This document shows positions 39,758 through 49,865 of a stretch of DNA of 64,000 nt, in pieces. The notes below the pieces were generated by a model that saw nothing but the letters and a program-made list of their open reading frames with translations, made no database searches and was not told the origin of the DNA. Position numbers and translations under genes: made by a program. Positions within the stretch are counted from its first letter, which is position 1. Every line of letters begins with the position of its first letter. This DNA comes from Myxococcaceae bacterium. Lineage in GTDB: Bacteria; Myxococcota; Myxococcia; Myxococcales; Myxococcaceae. Where the stretch lies: NCBI GenBank assembly GCA_003818285.1, contig RPRB01000004.1:1-64000 (forward strand). Direction: 5' to 3'.

Positions 39758-40642
39758 ATGAGCGCTTTCCAGCTCGAGCCGTGGCTCCAGGCCCGGGGTG
39801 CGCGTGTCGAGGCGCTGCTCGCCGATCGGCTGCGGCGGCTCGAGGCGGCGCCGAGGCCGCTGGTGGAGGCGATGGAGTACTCGCTCCTGGCCGGCGGGAA
39901 GCGGCTCCGGCCGCTGCTCTGCCTCGCCTTCGCCGAGGCGGTGCGGGGCGGCCCGCCCGGAGCTGCCGCCGAGGATGCCGCCTGCGCGCTGGAGTACATC
40001 CACACCTACAGTCTGGTGCACGACGACCTCCCGGCGATGGACGACGACGACCTCCGCCGTGGCAGGCCGACCAGCCACAAGGTCTTCGGCGAGGCGATGG
40101 CCATCCTCACGGGTGACGCGCTGCTGACCGAGGCCTTCGCCCTGCTCGGCACCGGCCCCGAGCCGCGGCGCGCCGAGCTGGTCTCCCGGCTGGCCCAGGC
40201 CGCCGGTGCGGTGGGCATGGTGGGTGGCCAGGTGCTGGACATCGCCGAGGACCGTCCGGCCGAGGAGGGCTACCTCACGCGACTGCACCGGGCGAAGACC
40301 GGAGCGCTCCTCCGCGCGGCGTGCACGCTGGGGGTGGTGGCCGAGGGAGGGACCGCGTCCCAGGTCGCCGCGGCCGAGCGGTACGGCGACGCGGTGGGGC
40401 TCGCCTTCCAGATCGCCGACGACGTGCTCGACGTCATCTCGTCCGCCGAGGCCATGGGCAAACCCACCGGCGCGGACGCCGCGGCTGGGCGCCACACCTA
40501 TCCTGCGGTTCTTGGCCTGGAGGGGTCGCGGGCGAAGGCCCGGGCCCTCGTCGACGAGGCGCTCGGCGCGGTGAAGGCGCTCGAGCCCACCCCGGGGCCG
40601 CTCGCCGCCCTGGCTCGCTACAGCGTGGAGCGCAGCACGTGA
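39758..40642 (+). CDS. ispA: polyprenyl (farnesyl/geranylgeranyl) diphosphate synthase
   Basis: GGKRLRPLLCLAF, VHDDLPAMDDDDLRRGRPTSHKVFGEA, FQIADDVLDV. Confidence 0.94.
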   Translation: MSAFQLEPWLQARGARVEALLADRLRRLEAAPRPLVEAMEYSLLAGGKRLRPLLCLAFAEAVRGGPPGAAAEDAACALEYIHTYSLVHDDLPAMDDDDLRRGRPTSHKVFGEAMAILTGDALLTEAFALLGTGPEPRRAELVSRLAQAAGAVGMVGGQVLDIAEDRPAEEGYLTRLHRAKTGALLRAACTLGVVAEGGTASQVAAAERYGDAVGLAFQIADDVLDVISSAEAMGKPTGADAAAGRHTYPAVLGLEGSRAKARALVDEALGAVKALEPTPGPLAALARYSVERST

Positions 40643-42387
40643 GGCTGCTCGGGCACGTCCTCTCCCCCAGGGACGTGCGCGCGCTGCCGGAGCACGAGCT
40701 ACCCGCGCTGTGCGCCGAGCTCCGGGAGGAGATCATCTCCATCTGCGGCCAGGTGGGCGGGCATCTCGGCGCCTCGCTGGGCGCGGTGGAGCTCATCGTC
40801 GGGCTCCACCGGGTGTTCCACGCTCCCGAGGACGACCTGGTCTTCGACGTGGGACACCAGGCCTACGCGCACAAGCTGCTCACCGGCCGCGCGCCCCGGA
40901 TGCACACCCTCCGGCAGGAGGGCGGGGTCGCGCCGTTCCTCGATCCCCGCGAGAGCCCCTTCGACGCCTTCCCCGCCGGCCACGCCTGCACCTCGGTGAG
41001 CGTGGCGCTGGGCATGGCACAGGCGCGCGCACGGACCGGAGCGCCCGGCCGGGCGGTGGCCATCGTCGGCGACGGCGCGCTCACCGGGGGGCTGACCTTC
41101 GAGGGGCTGAACGACGCGGGTGCCAGCGGGCTGCCGCTGGTGGTGGTGCTGAACGACAACGGAATGTCGATCTCCGCCAACGTGGGCGCGGTGGCCCGGA
41201 TGCTGGCCGGCCCAGGGGCGCGGACCTTCTTCGAGGCGCTGGGCTTCACCTACCTCGGTCCGGTGAACGGGCACGAGCTGGGCGAGCTCCTTCCGGCGCT
41301 GACCGAGGCGCGCCGGAGCCGCCGGCCGGTGCTGGTCCACGTCCGGACCGAGAAGGGGCGGGGGCTCGCCGAGGCCGAGGCGGACGTCGCCACCCGCGGC
41401 CACGCGATGGGCCCGTACGAGATGCGCGACGGGAAGCTGGTTCGCAGCCGCCACGGGCAGCCCACCTGGTCCGACGCGGTGGCCGACGCGCTCGGCCGGG
41501 CGATGGAGCGAGACCCGCGGGTGGTGGTGGTGACGCCCGCGATGCTGGAGGGCTCCTCGCTCACCGGACTCGTCCGGCGCTTCGGGCCCCGGGTGCACGA
41601 CGCGGGCATCGCCGAGCAGCACGCGGTGACGCTGGCTGCCGGGCTCGCCGCGCGGGGGATGCGGCCGGTGGTGTGCATCTACAGCACCTTCCTCCAGCGC
41701 GCGCTGGACCAGCTCATCCACGACGTGGCGCTGCCGGGGCTGCCGGTCACCCTCGCCATCGATCGTGCCGGGCTGGTCGGCGCGGACGGGGCGACGCACC
41801 AGGGCACGTACGACCTGGCCTTTCTGCGGCCGCTCCCCGGGCTGCGGCTCTACGTGCCGACACTGGCAGAGGACGTGGACGCGGTGCTGGCGACGGCGCT
41901 GTCCGGGCCCGGGCCGGCGGCGTTCCGGTTCCCCCGCGGGACGCTCCCGACCACCCCGGCGTCGATCCACGTCGAGCCGGGGCCGGTGAGCGGTGCGCGC
42001 TGGCTCCGGCGCCCGGACGGTGCGGTCGCGGCGATCGTCACGCTGGGGCCGCTCGGGCTCGCGGCGCTCGAGGCGGCCGCGTCGCTCGACTTCCCGACGG
42101 CGGTGCTCGACGTGCTGGCGCTCGCGCCGCTCGACGTCGAGAAGGTGCTCCAGGCCTGTGCCACGGGGAACGTCGTGACGGTGGAGGAGGGGACGACCCA
42201 TGGCGGCCTGGGCAGCGCGGTGCTCGAGCTGCTCGCGGCGCGCGGGCTGACGGCCCGGGTGAGGACGCTCGGGCTCCCCGACGCCCCGGTGCCGCACGGG
42301 GACGCGCGCGCGCAGCGCCGCGCCCTGGGTCTCTCGCCAGAGGGCATCGCCAGCGCCGTGCGCTCGCTCGTCGCTGGCCCCCGGTAG
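40639..42387 (+). CDS. dxs: 1-deoxy-D-xylulose-5-phosphate synthase
   Basis: CGQVGGHLGASLGAVELIVGLHRVF, DVGHQAYAHKLLTGR, AIVGDGALTGGLTFEGLND; GTGA overlap with ispA. Confidence 0.94.
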   Translation: MRLLGHVLSPRDVRALPEHELPALCAELREEIISICGQVGGHLGASLGAVELIVGLHRVFHAPEDDLVFDVGHQAYAHKLLTGRAPRMHTLRQEGGVAPFLDPRESPFDAFPAGHACTSVSVALGMAQARARTGAPGRAVAIVGDGALTGGLTFEGLNDAGASGLPLVVVLNDNGMSISANVGAVARMLAGPGARTFFEALGFTYLGPVNGHELGELLPALTEARRSRRPVLVHVRTEKGRGLAEAEADVATRGHAMGPYEMRDGKLVRSRHGQPTWSDAVADALGRAMERDPRVVVVTPAMLEGSSLTGLVRRFGPRVHDAGIAEQHAVTLAAGLAARGMRPVVCIYSTFLQRALDQLIHDVALPGLPVTLAIDRAGLVGADGATHQGTYDLAFLRPLPGLRLYVPTLAEDVDAVLATALSGPGPAAFRFPRGTLPTTPASIHVEPGPVSGARWLRRPDGAVAAIVTLGPLGLAALEAAASLDFPTAVLDVLALAPLDVEKVLQACATGNVVTVEEGTTHGGLGSAVLELLAARGLTARVRTLGLPDAPVPHGDARAQRRALGLSPEGIASAVRSLVAGPR

Positions 42388-42513
42388 TGCTCGACGTCAC
42401 ATGTCCGGTCGGCCCGGACCGTCCCTGCGCTCCGGCGAAGCAAGCAAGCACGCCGCCTCGGACCTGCCCTCACATCGAGCCTGACGCCCCGAAGCGCTAA
42501 GACCCCCCGCGTC

Positions 42514-45500
42514 GTGACCGACCGAGCGTCCCCGACCATCCGTCCGAAGAAGGAGCGCCTCGACGTGCTCCTGGTCGACCTCGGCCTCGCGCCCACCCGC
42601 GCCCGGGCCCAGGCCCTCGTGCTCGCCGGCCAGGTGGTGGTCGACGATCAGCGCGTCGACAAGCCCGGGACCCGCGTCTCCACCGACGCCGAGGTTCGCC
42701 TCAAGGGCGAGCCCATGCCCTACGTCTCCCGAGGCGGGCTGAAGCTCGAGGCGGCCCTGAGGCACTTTCAGCTCGACGTCCGGAGCGCGGTCTGTGCGGA
42801 CGTCGGGGCGAGCACCGGAGGCTTCACCGACTGCCTCCTCCAGGCCGGCGCCTCGAAGGTGTACGCGCTCGACGTCGGCCGCGGTCAGCTGCACGCCCGC
42901 CTGCGGAGCGACCCGCGGGTCGTCCTCCGCGAGGGGGTGAATGCGCGTCACCTGGGCCCATCCGACCTCCCCGAGCCGGTCGCTGTCCTGGTGCTAGACG
43001 TGAGCTTCATCTCACTCACGTTGGTTCTCCCGGCGACGGTTCCGCTCCTGGTCCCGGGCGGGGTGACGGTGGCCCTGGTGAAGCCGCAATTCGAGGCGGG
43101 GCGGGAACAGGTGGGGAAGGGCGGGGTGGTGCGCGATGACGCGGTGCGAGCCGAGGCGGTGGCGCGGGTGCGTGCATGCATGGAGCAGCTCGGGCTCGTG
43201 CCCGTCGGCGCCCTGGAATCCCCGGTTCATGGCCCGGCCGGAAATCGCGAAATTCTCCTGGTGGCCCGGGCTCCCTGGAGACGGCCCGACCGCCCCATCG
43301 GTGTCGGTGAGGACTCCCTGACGGAGCGCTGGTCAGTGCCGAGAAAATCTAGGAAAATTGGAGCTCAGATGAACGGGGAGAGTTCCACGCCGGCCCTCGC
43401 GCGATCGCCGGAGACGGCAGGGGACCGCGAACGTCGCATCGCCGAGCGCATGGCGATGCTCCTGGACATCACCCAGGCGGCGACCTCATCCCTCGAGCTG
43501 GAGAAGATCCTCAAGATCGCGGTCGAGAAGGTGAGCCAGGTTCTCCCCACCGACCGGTGCTCGGTCGTCCTGGTGGACTCGCCCAGCTCCACCGAGGCGG
43601 TCGTCATGGCCACCCGGGAGCGCGACGACTACCGACCCATCACCATCGACCTGTCCAAGTACCCGGAACTCCGACGATCGCTGCAGACCCGCGAGGCGAC
43701 CTACATCGAGGACGCGCTGGTGGACCCCCTGATGGCCGACGTGATGCCCGCCATCGCCCCCCTCGCGGTGCAGAGCATCCTGGTCCAGCCCCTGATCAGC
43801 CAGGACGACCTGGTGGGAGCTCTGTTCCTTCGCCTGTCCAGGAGGCGAGGGGCCTTCGGCCCGGAAGAGCAGGAGTTCGCCAAGGCGGTCGCGGCCGCCC
43901 TCGCGAACTCGGTCCGGAACGCGAAGCTGCACGCCTCGGTCCAGAGGAAGCGCGACGACCTCGAGCTCGCCTACGTCGAGCGCTACCGGGAGCTGACCGA
44001 GGCCAACCGGCGGCTCCGCGAGCTGGCCCGCTTCAAGGACGAGCTGATCGCCATCATCAGCCACGACCTCCGGGCACCGCTTCAGGTCACGCTCGGGCAT
44101 GGCCGGATGCTGGAGGACGCGAATCTCCCCGGCGACCTCCGGACCTCCGCCGAGGCCATTGTCCGGCAGTCGCGGAAGATCCTGAAGATGGTCGAGTCGC
44201 TCCTCGACCGAGGGAAGGGAGAGCAAACCCGGGTCGCGCTCGACGTGCAGCTCCTGGACGTGAGCCGCGTGGCGCGCGACTGCGCGTTCGAGCTGGAGAT
44301 CCTCGCCGCCGAGCGAGGGGTGACGCTCAAGGCCCACGCCCCCGAGCGGCTGCCGGTGATGGGAGACGAGCTGAAGCTCCGCGAGGTGCTCCAGAACCTG
44401 ATCACCAACGGCCTCGAGCACGCGGCGAAGAACGGCACCGTCCTTGTCGAGGGCGAGGTGCTCCCCCGGCCCGACGGCCCGGTGGTGAAGGTGGTCGTCC
44501 AGGACGACGGCCCCGGGATGCCCGAGGAGCAGATGCATCTCGTGTTCGACCGGTACCGCCACGGTCCCGGGGGGACCGGCCTCGGGCTGGCCATCTGCAA
44601 GGAGTTCGTCGAGCTGCATGGCGGGGAGATCTGGGCCGAGCGCCCGGCCGACGGCGGCTGCGCCTTCGTCTTCACCCTCCCCCTCGCCCAGGACGACCGG
44701 AAGGTGGTCCCCAAGCTTCAGGCGCTGGGCGACGAGCAGCAGCCGCGCGTGCTCATCGTCGAGGACGAACCGGACATCGCCGCCGTGCTGGAGGGCATCC
44801 TCCGCAAGCGGTACCGGGTGGAAGTGGCCCGCGACGGGCGCGAGGGCGTGGCGAAGGTGCACGCGCTCCACCCCGACCTGGTGGTGATGGACGTGTTCCT
44901 CCCCCACCTCGACGGGCTCGATGCCGTCCTCTCGCTCAAGGCCTCGAGCGACACCGCTGACATCCCGGTGATCCTGGTGTCGGCGCAGGTGGGAGTCGCC
45001 GACCGGGTGCGGGCCCTGAATCTCGGCGCGGTCGACTACCTGGCCAAGCCGTTCCATGCCTCCGAGCTCCTCCAGAGGGCCGAGCGCGCCCTTTCGGTCA
45101 ACAAGCGCCGCGCCGCCGCGCCGGAGGCGGAGGCCACGACGGTGGGCGTGGCGGACGCCGAGACGGGATTGCTCGACCGGCGCGGGCTGGTCGCGCGGCT
45201 CACCCAGGAGGCGGCGCGAGCCCGGCGCTACGGCCGGCCGCTGTCGCTGGCGGTGGCCCGGACGGACGCGGTCCAGCCGGAGCTCTTGCGGACCGTGGCC
45301 GCGCGGATGCGCGAGCGCCTCCGGCAGCCGGACGTGCTCGCCCACCTCGGGCAGGGCACCTTCGCGGCGCTCCTTCCCGAGTGCACCTCCGAGCAGGCCA
45401 TGGCGGTGTTCGGCCGCGTGGAATCCGACCTCCACGCCTCCACCAGCCTGAAGTGCCACGTGGAGGTCGCCGAGGTGCCCGGACGCGAGCTCCCGGAGGC

Positions 45501-45540
45501 GGTGCTGGACCACCTCCTCGAGCGCCAGCCGGCGGGCTGA
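42514..45540 (+). CDS. tlyA: TlyA-type rRNA 2'-O-methyltransferase ORF reading in frame, without a stop, into a GAF-HK-REC sensor kinase
   Basis: TlyA part: S4-like RLDVLLVDLGLAPTRARAQALVLAGQV, YVSRGGLKLEAAL, DVGASTGGFTDCLLQAGASKVYALDVG. From 43369: GAF, SHDLRAPLQ HisKA, HATPase, REC and a degenerate GGDEF-like tail. No stop codon between them. Confidence 0.8.
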   Translation: MTDRASPTIRPKKERLDVLLVDLGLAPTRARAQALVLAGQVVVDDQRVDKPGTRVSTDAEVRLKGEPMPYVSRGGLKLEAALRHFQLDVRSAVCADVGASTGGFTDCLLQAGASKVYALDVGRGQLHARLRSDPRVVLREGVNARHLGPSDLPEPVAVLVLDVSFISLTLVLPATVPLLVPGGVTVALVKPQFEAGREQVGKGGVVRDDAVRAEAVARVRACMEQLGLVPVGALESPVHGPAGNREILLVARAPWRRPDRPIGVGEDSLTERWSVPRKSRKIGAQMNGESSTPALARSPETAGDRERRIAERMAMLLDITQAATSSLELEKILKIAVEKVSQVLPTDRCSVVLVDSPSSTEAVVMATRERDDYRPITIDLSKYPELRRSLQTREATYIEDALVDPLMADVMPAIAPLAVQSILVQPLISQDDLVGALFLRLSRRRGAFGPEEQEFAKAVAAALANSVRNAKLHASVQRKRDDLELAYVERYRELTEANRRLRELARFKDELIAIISHDLRAPLQVTLGHGRMLEDANLPGDLRTSAEAIVRQSRKILKMVESLLDRGKGEQTRVALDVQLLDVSRVARDCAFELEILAAERGVTLKAHAPERLPVMGDELKLREVLQNLITNGLEHAAKNGTVLVEGEVLPRPDGPVVKVVVQDDGPGMPEEQMHLVFDRYRHGPGGTGLGLAICKEFVELHGGEIWAERPADGGCAFVFTLPLAQDDRKVVPKLQALGDEQQPRVLIVEDEPDIAAVLEGILRKRYRVEVARDGREGVAKVHALHPDLVVMDVFLPHLDGLDAVLSLKASSDTADIPVILVSAQVGVADRVRALNLGAVDYLAKPFHASELLQRAERALSVNKRRAAAPEAEATTVGVADAETGLLDRRGLVARLTQEAARARRYGRPLSLAVARTDAVQPELLRTVAARMRERLRQPDVLAHLGQGTFAALLPECTSEQAMAVFGRVESDLHASTSLKCHVEVAEVPGRELPEAVLDHLLERQPAG
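43369..45540 (+). other. probable independent translation unit: GAF - histidine kinase - receiver - degenerate GGDEF-like protein
   Basis: ATG at 43369 preceded by GGAG (43360-43363) and a locally AT-richer stretch (gagaaaatctaggaaaattggagctcag) resembling a short intergenic spacer. Confidence 0.65.
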
Positions 45541-45613
45541 CGTTTCCTGCCGGGGGTGACGGGCAACCCCCCGGGGGTGCCTGCTAGGCTTCGAGGTCCC
45601 CGGACTTCCCGTC

Positions 45614-47440
45614 GTGCTCGCCTCTGCCCTCGCTGCTCTCGTCCTCCTGGGCGCCTCGCCGGCGCATCCCCGGGTGGATGTCTCGGCGATGCAGGAGGCC
45701 ATGGCAGCGCCCACCGACGACTACTCGTCCGCCTCGGCGTATGCCCACTTCCTCCGCGCCCGGCTCCTCGCGCTGCAGGGGGAGCACGCCCGGAGCGTGG
45801 AGCAGCTCCGGCTCGCGCTCGCCTCCGACCCTGGCCGCGCCGAGCTGGTTCTGGCCCTCGCCGAGGCGCAGGCCCGCTCCGGCGCCCCGGCCCGAGGCGA
45901 GACCACCGTGCGCGGGCTCCTCGAGCGGAAGCCGGACCATGTTCCGGCGCTGCTCTTCCTCGGGCGGCTGCTCTTCGAGACCGAGCGGCCGCAGCGGGCG
46001 CGCGAGGTGCTCGAGCGGGTGCGGAAGCTCGCTCCCCGGGAGCAGGAGCCGTACCTGCTCCTGGCGGAGATGTCGCTCGAATCGGGTCACCCGCAGGATG
46101 CGGTGCGGACGGTGCAGGCCCTGGCCGACCTGAACCGCGACACCACCGGTCTGAGGCGCCTCGGAATGGCGTTGCTCGACCGCGGTGAGCACGAGACTGC
46201 CCGTGTCCTGCTCGAACGGACGGTGCAGATCGACCCCGGGGACGCCGAGGCGCAGGGGGCCCTCGGCGAGGCGCTGGAGGCGCTGGGCCGCCCGGCGGAG
46301 GCGGACGCCGCGTACGCCCGGGCGCTGGAGCGCGACCCGGATGCGCGCGAGGTGCTCCTGCGCGCGGGCCGGCTGGCGCTCCGCTCCGGGGCGGAGGCGC
46401 GCGCGCGGGCGTACCTGGACCGGCTGGCCTCGCTGGATCTCGGACCGGAGCAGTCGCTGCGGATCGCCCTGACCTGGCTCTCGGCAGGGAAGCCCGTTCC
46501 CGCCATCCGGGTCCTGGAGCAGGCGAGGGCCGGGAGCGACGATCCACGCCTGCTGCTCGCGCTGGGGCTCGTGCAAGGGAAGATCGGACGCTGGGCGGAC
46601 GCCGCCCGTGCGTACGCGCAGGTGCCGGTCGGGGCCCCGGGGTGGAAGGACGCGGTCGTGCAGCGGGGCCTCGCGCTGGCCCGGGCCGGGGAGCCCGCGC
46701 GGGCGGAGCGGGTCACCTCCGAGGCGCTGAAGCAGGCGCCGGGCGACGTGGCACTCGAGGCCGGCCACGCCGCGGTGCTCGAGGCGATCGGCGAGGCCGG
46801 CCGGGCCGAGCAGTTCCTCCAGGCACGCATCCGCGCCTCGGGCAGCACCGAGCTGGTCACCGCTCTCTCGCAGATCTTCTCCCGGACCGGGGCACACGCC
46901 GAGGCGGTGGCGGTGCTCACCGAGGCCCTGAAGGCGCACCCCCGGGACGAGGAGCTGCTCTACGCGCTGGGCACGGTGCTGGAGCGGAGCGGCGACACGC
47001 AGCAGGCGCTGACCCGGATGCGCGAGCTCCTGGAGGTGAATCCCCGGAACGCCGCCGCGCTGAACTTCATCGGGTACACCCTGGCCGAGCACGGCGAGCA
47101 GCTCGAGGAGGCGGAGCGGCTCGTGCGCCGGGCCCTGGGCATCCATCCCGAGAGCGGCGCCTACCTCGACTCGCTGGGCTGGGTGCAGTTCCGGCGGGGG
47201 GACGTGGTGCGCGCGGCGAGCACGCTGGAGCGCGCCGCGGAGCTCGAGCCCGACGAGCCCACCATCCTCGAGCACCTCGGCGACGCGTACGGCGGAGCGA
47301 GCCGGAGGGACGCCGCGGTCGGGGCCTACCGGCGGGCACTGGAGGCGATGCGCACCGCCGACGATCCCACGGCGCGCGAGCGGAGCGCGGTGGTGGAACG
47401 GAAGCTCAAGGCGCTCACCTCGCCGGTCGCGGACCGCTGA
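45614..47440 (+). CDS. TPR-repeat secreted protein
   Basis: Signal-like N-terminus; many tandem TPR-like repeats; GTG start. Confidence 0.85.
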   Translation: MLASALAALVLLGASPAHPRVDVSAMQEAMAAPTDDYSSASAYAHFLRARLLALQGEHARSVEQLRLALASDPGRAELVLALAEAQARSGAPARGETTVRGLLERKPDHVPALLFLGRLLFETERPQRAREVLERVRKLAPREQEPYLLLAEMSLESGHPQDAVRTVQALADLNRDTTGLRRLGMALLDRGEHETARVLLERTVQIDPGDAEAQGALGEALEALGRPAEADAAYARALERDPDAREVLLRAGRLALRSGAEARARAYLDRLASLDLGPEQSLRIALTWLSAGKPVPAIRVLEQARAGSDDPRLLLALGLVQGKIGRWADAARAYAQVPVGAPGWKDAVVQRGLALARAGEPARAERVTSEALKQAPGDVALEAGHAAVLEAIGEAGRAEQFLQARIRASGSTELVTALSQIFSRTGAHAEAVAVLTEALKAHPRDEELLYALGTVLERSGDTQQALTRMRELLEVNPRNAAALNFIGYTLAEHGEQLEEAERLVRRALGIHPESGAYLDSLGWVQFRRGDVVRAASTLERAAELEPDEPTILEHLGDAYGGASRRDAAVGAYRRALEAMRTADDPTARERSAVVERKLKALTSPVADR

Positions 47441-47555
47441 GCGCCTCGGCAAACCCGGAAAGCAGACCGACGTGACTTCCGGTGGACCTTCGTCAGATCT
47501 CCCGGGCATGATTCCCGCCCCGCGGAGACGTTTCCCAGGGGCCGTCTTCTCCCCC

Positions 47556-48407
47556 ATGAACCACCACCAGGAAGGCCACTTCTCGGCGCCGGACGGCACG
47601 CGTCTGTGGTTCGAGCGCGACGTGCCGGACGGGGCGCGCGCGCACATCGTCCTGGTGCACGGATACGGGGACCACCTCGGCCGCTATCGCACCTTCCGCG
47701 ACGCGATGCTCGCCGAGCGGTTCGCCGTGCACGCCTACGACGTCCGCGGCCACGGCCGGAGCGACGGTGCCCGCGGCGCGGTCCGCGATTTCTCCGAGTA
47801 CGCCCGGGAGCTCGAGGCCTTCGTCCGCTCCTCCCATGCGCTCGCCGGTGGGCTGCCGATCTTCCTCGTCGCCCACAGCCACGGGGCGCTCATCACCCTC
47901 GGGTGGCTGGCCGGCGCCGGCGCGGAGACCGCGCGCACCCTGGGAGTGCGTGGGCTGGTCCTCTCCGCGCCCTACCTCGGTCTCGCCTTCACGCCCCCGG
48001 CGTGGAAGACCGCGCCGGCCGTGCTGCTCTCGCGCCTCCTCCCCGACGCTCCCATCCCCACCGGCATCTCCTCGGCGGACCTGAGCCGGGACGAGACATG
48101 GCAGCAGAGCACCGATCGGGACCCGCTCTATGGCCGCAAGGCAACGCCGCGCTGGTTCACCGAGCACACCCGCGTGCAGGGCGAGGTGCTGGCCGCCGGG
48201 GCGCGGCTCCGGATTCCAGTGCTGCTGATGCTGCCCGGCGAGGACCGTCTCGCCTCCGCGGCGGTGTCGCGCCGGTGGTTCGAGACGCTGACCACACCCG
48301 ACAGGCGGCTCCGGGAGTGGCCGTCCATGCGACACGAGATCTTCAACGAGCTCGGCAAGGAGGACGTGTACGCCGAAACCTCTCGCTGGATCTCAGAGCA
48401 TCTCTAG
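47556..48407 (+). CDS. alpha/beta hydrolase (monoacylglycerol lipase-like)
   Basis: IVLVHGYGDHLGRY, YDVRGHGRSDGARG, VAHSHGALITL (Ser nucleophile); ORF track opens at 47472. Confidence 0.88.
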   Translation: MNHHQEGHFSAPDGTRLWFERDVPDGARAHIVLVHGYGDHLGRYRTFRDAMLAERFAVHAYDVRGHGRSDGARGAVRDFSEYARELEAFVRSSHALAGGLPIFLVAHSHGALITLGWLAGAGAETARTLGVRGLVLSAPYLGLAFTPPAWKTAPAVLLSRLLPDAPIPTGISSADLSRDETWQQSTDRDPLYGRKATPRWFTEHTRVQGEVLAAGARLRIPVLLMLPGEDRLASAAVSRRWFETLTTPDRRLREWPSMRHEIFNELGKEDVYAETSRWISEHL

Positions 48408-48435
48408 CGTACGGTTTTCGACGACAGGGGCATTG

Positions 48436-48780
48436 ATGGCACAAGCCGATCAGGTCGGAGTCATCGGGAAGGGCATCGTCATCCGGGGGAACCTCACCGG
48501 CGGCGGGAACCTGGTCATCGAGGGCCGGGTCGAGGGGCAGATCGCCCTGAAGAATCACCTCACCATCGAGAACACGGGCCGGGTGCAGGCCGATATCCGT
48601 GCGGACGAGCTGACCATCAACGGCGAGGCCAGCGGCAACATCGACGCGAGCTCCCGGGTGGCCATCTCCGCGTCGGCGAAGGTTGCGGGGGACATCAAGG
48701 CCCCCCGGGTGGTCATCGAGGACGGCGCGGTGTTCAACGGCTCCATCGAGATGGACGTCAAGCTGCCCGAGGACATCTAG
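48436..48780 (+). CDS. bacN: bactofilin (BacN-like)
   Basis: DUF583 repeats GKGIVIRGNLTGGGNLVIEGRVEGQI; first of three tandem bactofilins. Confidence 0.85.
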   Translation: MAQADQVGVIGKGIVIRGNLTGGGNLVIEGRVEGQIALKNHLTIENTGRVQADIRADELTINGEASGNIDASSRVAISASAKVAGDIKAPRVVIEDGAVFNGSIEMDVKLPEDI

Positions 48781-48877
48781 CGCTCAGCGGGCGTGAGGGC
48801 GCCGGAGCGAGCGCCGAAACAGGTTCAAACCGCCCCCGAGGCACGCCGGAACGGACACGGGAAGGACGGAACACAAC

Positions 48878-49201
48878 GTGGCGAACACGGTCATCGGATC
48901 CAGCATCGTCATCGACGGGGAGATCTCGGGCGACGAGGACCTCGTCATCCAGGGCACCGTGAAGGGGAAGATCTCCCTGCGCGAGAGCCTCTTCGTCGAG
49001 GGCTCCGGCGTGGTGGAGGCCGACATCGAGACCCAGAACGTGGAGATCGCCGGCCGCGTCACCGGGAACATCCAGGCCACCGACAAGGTCGAGCTCAAGG
49101 CCGACTGCCGCGTGGTGGGGGACGTGAAGGCGCCGCGCATCCTCATCGCCGACGGCGCGAGTTTCAAGGGCAACGTCGACATGGACGTGAAGGAACGCTG
49201 A
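48878..49201 (+). CDS. bacO: bactofilin (BacO-like)
   Basis: TVIGSSIVIDGEISGDEDLVIQGTVKGKI; DUF583 beta-helix pattern. Confidence 0.85.
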   Translation: MANTVIGSSIVIDGEISGDEDLVIQGTVKGKISLRESLFVEGSGVVEADIETQNVEIAGRVTGNIQATDKVELKADCRVVGDVKAPRILIADGASFKGNVDMDVKER

Positions 49202-49204
49202 CCC

Positions 49205-49810
49205 ATGGCCGCCAAGGATCTCGTCACGAGCGGCAACACGGTCATCGGCCCATCCATCCTCATCAACGGCAAGCTCACCGGTGACGAGGACCTCACGGTC
49301 CGCGGACGGGTCGAGGGTGAGCTTTCCCTCACCAAGACCCTCATCGTCGAGCCGTCCGGGGTGGTGAAGGCCAACGTCACGGTCAAGAACGCCGTGGTGA
49401 GTGGAGTGGTGGTGGGGAACATCCAGGCCACCGAGAGCGTGGAGCTCACCCAGGAAGGCCGGATGGTGGGCGACATCCGCGCACCGCGGGTCATCATCAT
49501 CGACGGGGCGAGCTTCCGCGGCCGTGTCGACATGGGCGAGCTACCGCCCGGCCGGAGCCTCCCCGAGCGCACCACCCCGCGGGCCCAGCTGCGTCCCACG
49601 GTGCGGAGCCTGCCCGCGCCGCCTCCGCGCCCGGCCGCGGCCGCCGCCCGTCCGGGCAACACCGGTGCGACCGTTCCGGCGAGGAAGCCCGGAGGCATGC
49701 CGGGCATCGTCCGCGCCGAGACCGCCCGTCCAGCACCGCCGGCGCCTCCCGCGCCGCCGGTGGTAGCCGCCGGGGCCAAGAAGAAGGTCGTGCTGAAGAA
49801 GAAGAAGTGA
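49205..49810 (+). CDS. bacP: bactofilin with Pro/Ala-rich linker and Lys-rich tail (BacP-like)
   Basis: [30 protein letters not shown]-terminus [12 protein letters not shown]. Confidence 0.85.
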   Translation: MAAKDLVTSGNTVIGPSILINGKLTGDEDLTVRGRVEGELSLTKTLIVEPSGVVKANVTVKNAVVSGVVVGNIQATESVELTQEGRMVGDIRAPRVIIIDGASFRGRVDMGELPPGRSLPERTTPRAQLRPTVRSLPAPPPRPAAAAARPGNTGATVPARKPGGMPGIVRAETARPAPPAPPAPPVVAAGAKKKVVLKKKK

Positions 49811-49865
49811 CCCTCGGGCACGTTCCCGGAGGGCCCCCGCCCGGGGTAGCGTGCCGACGAGGTCC

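Noticed and set aside
43486-45714. 742-aa minus-strand ORF opposite the sensor kinase
   Set aside because: Low-complexity shadow ORF; plus-strand kinase motifs are unambiguous.
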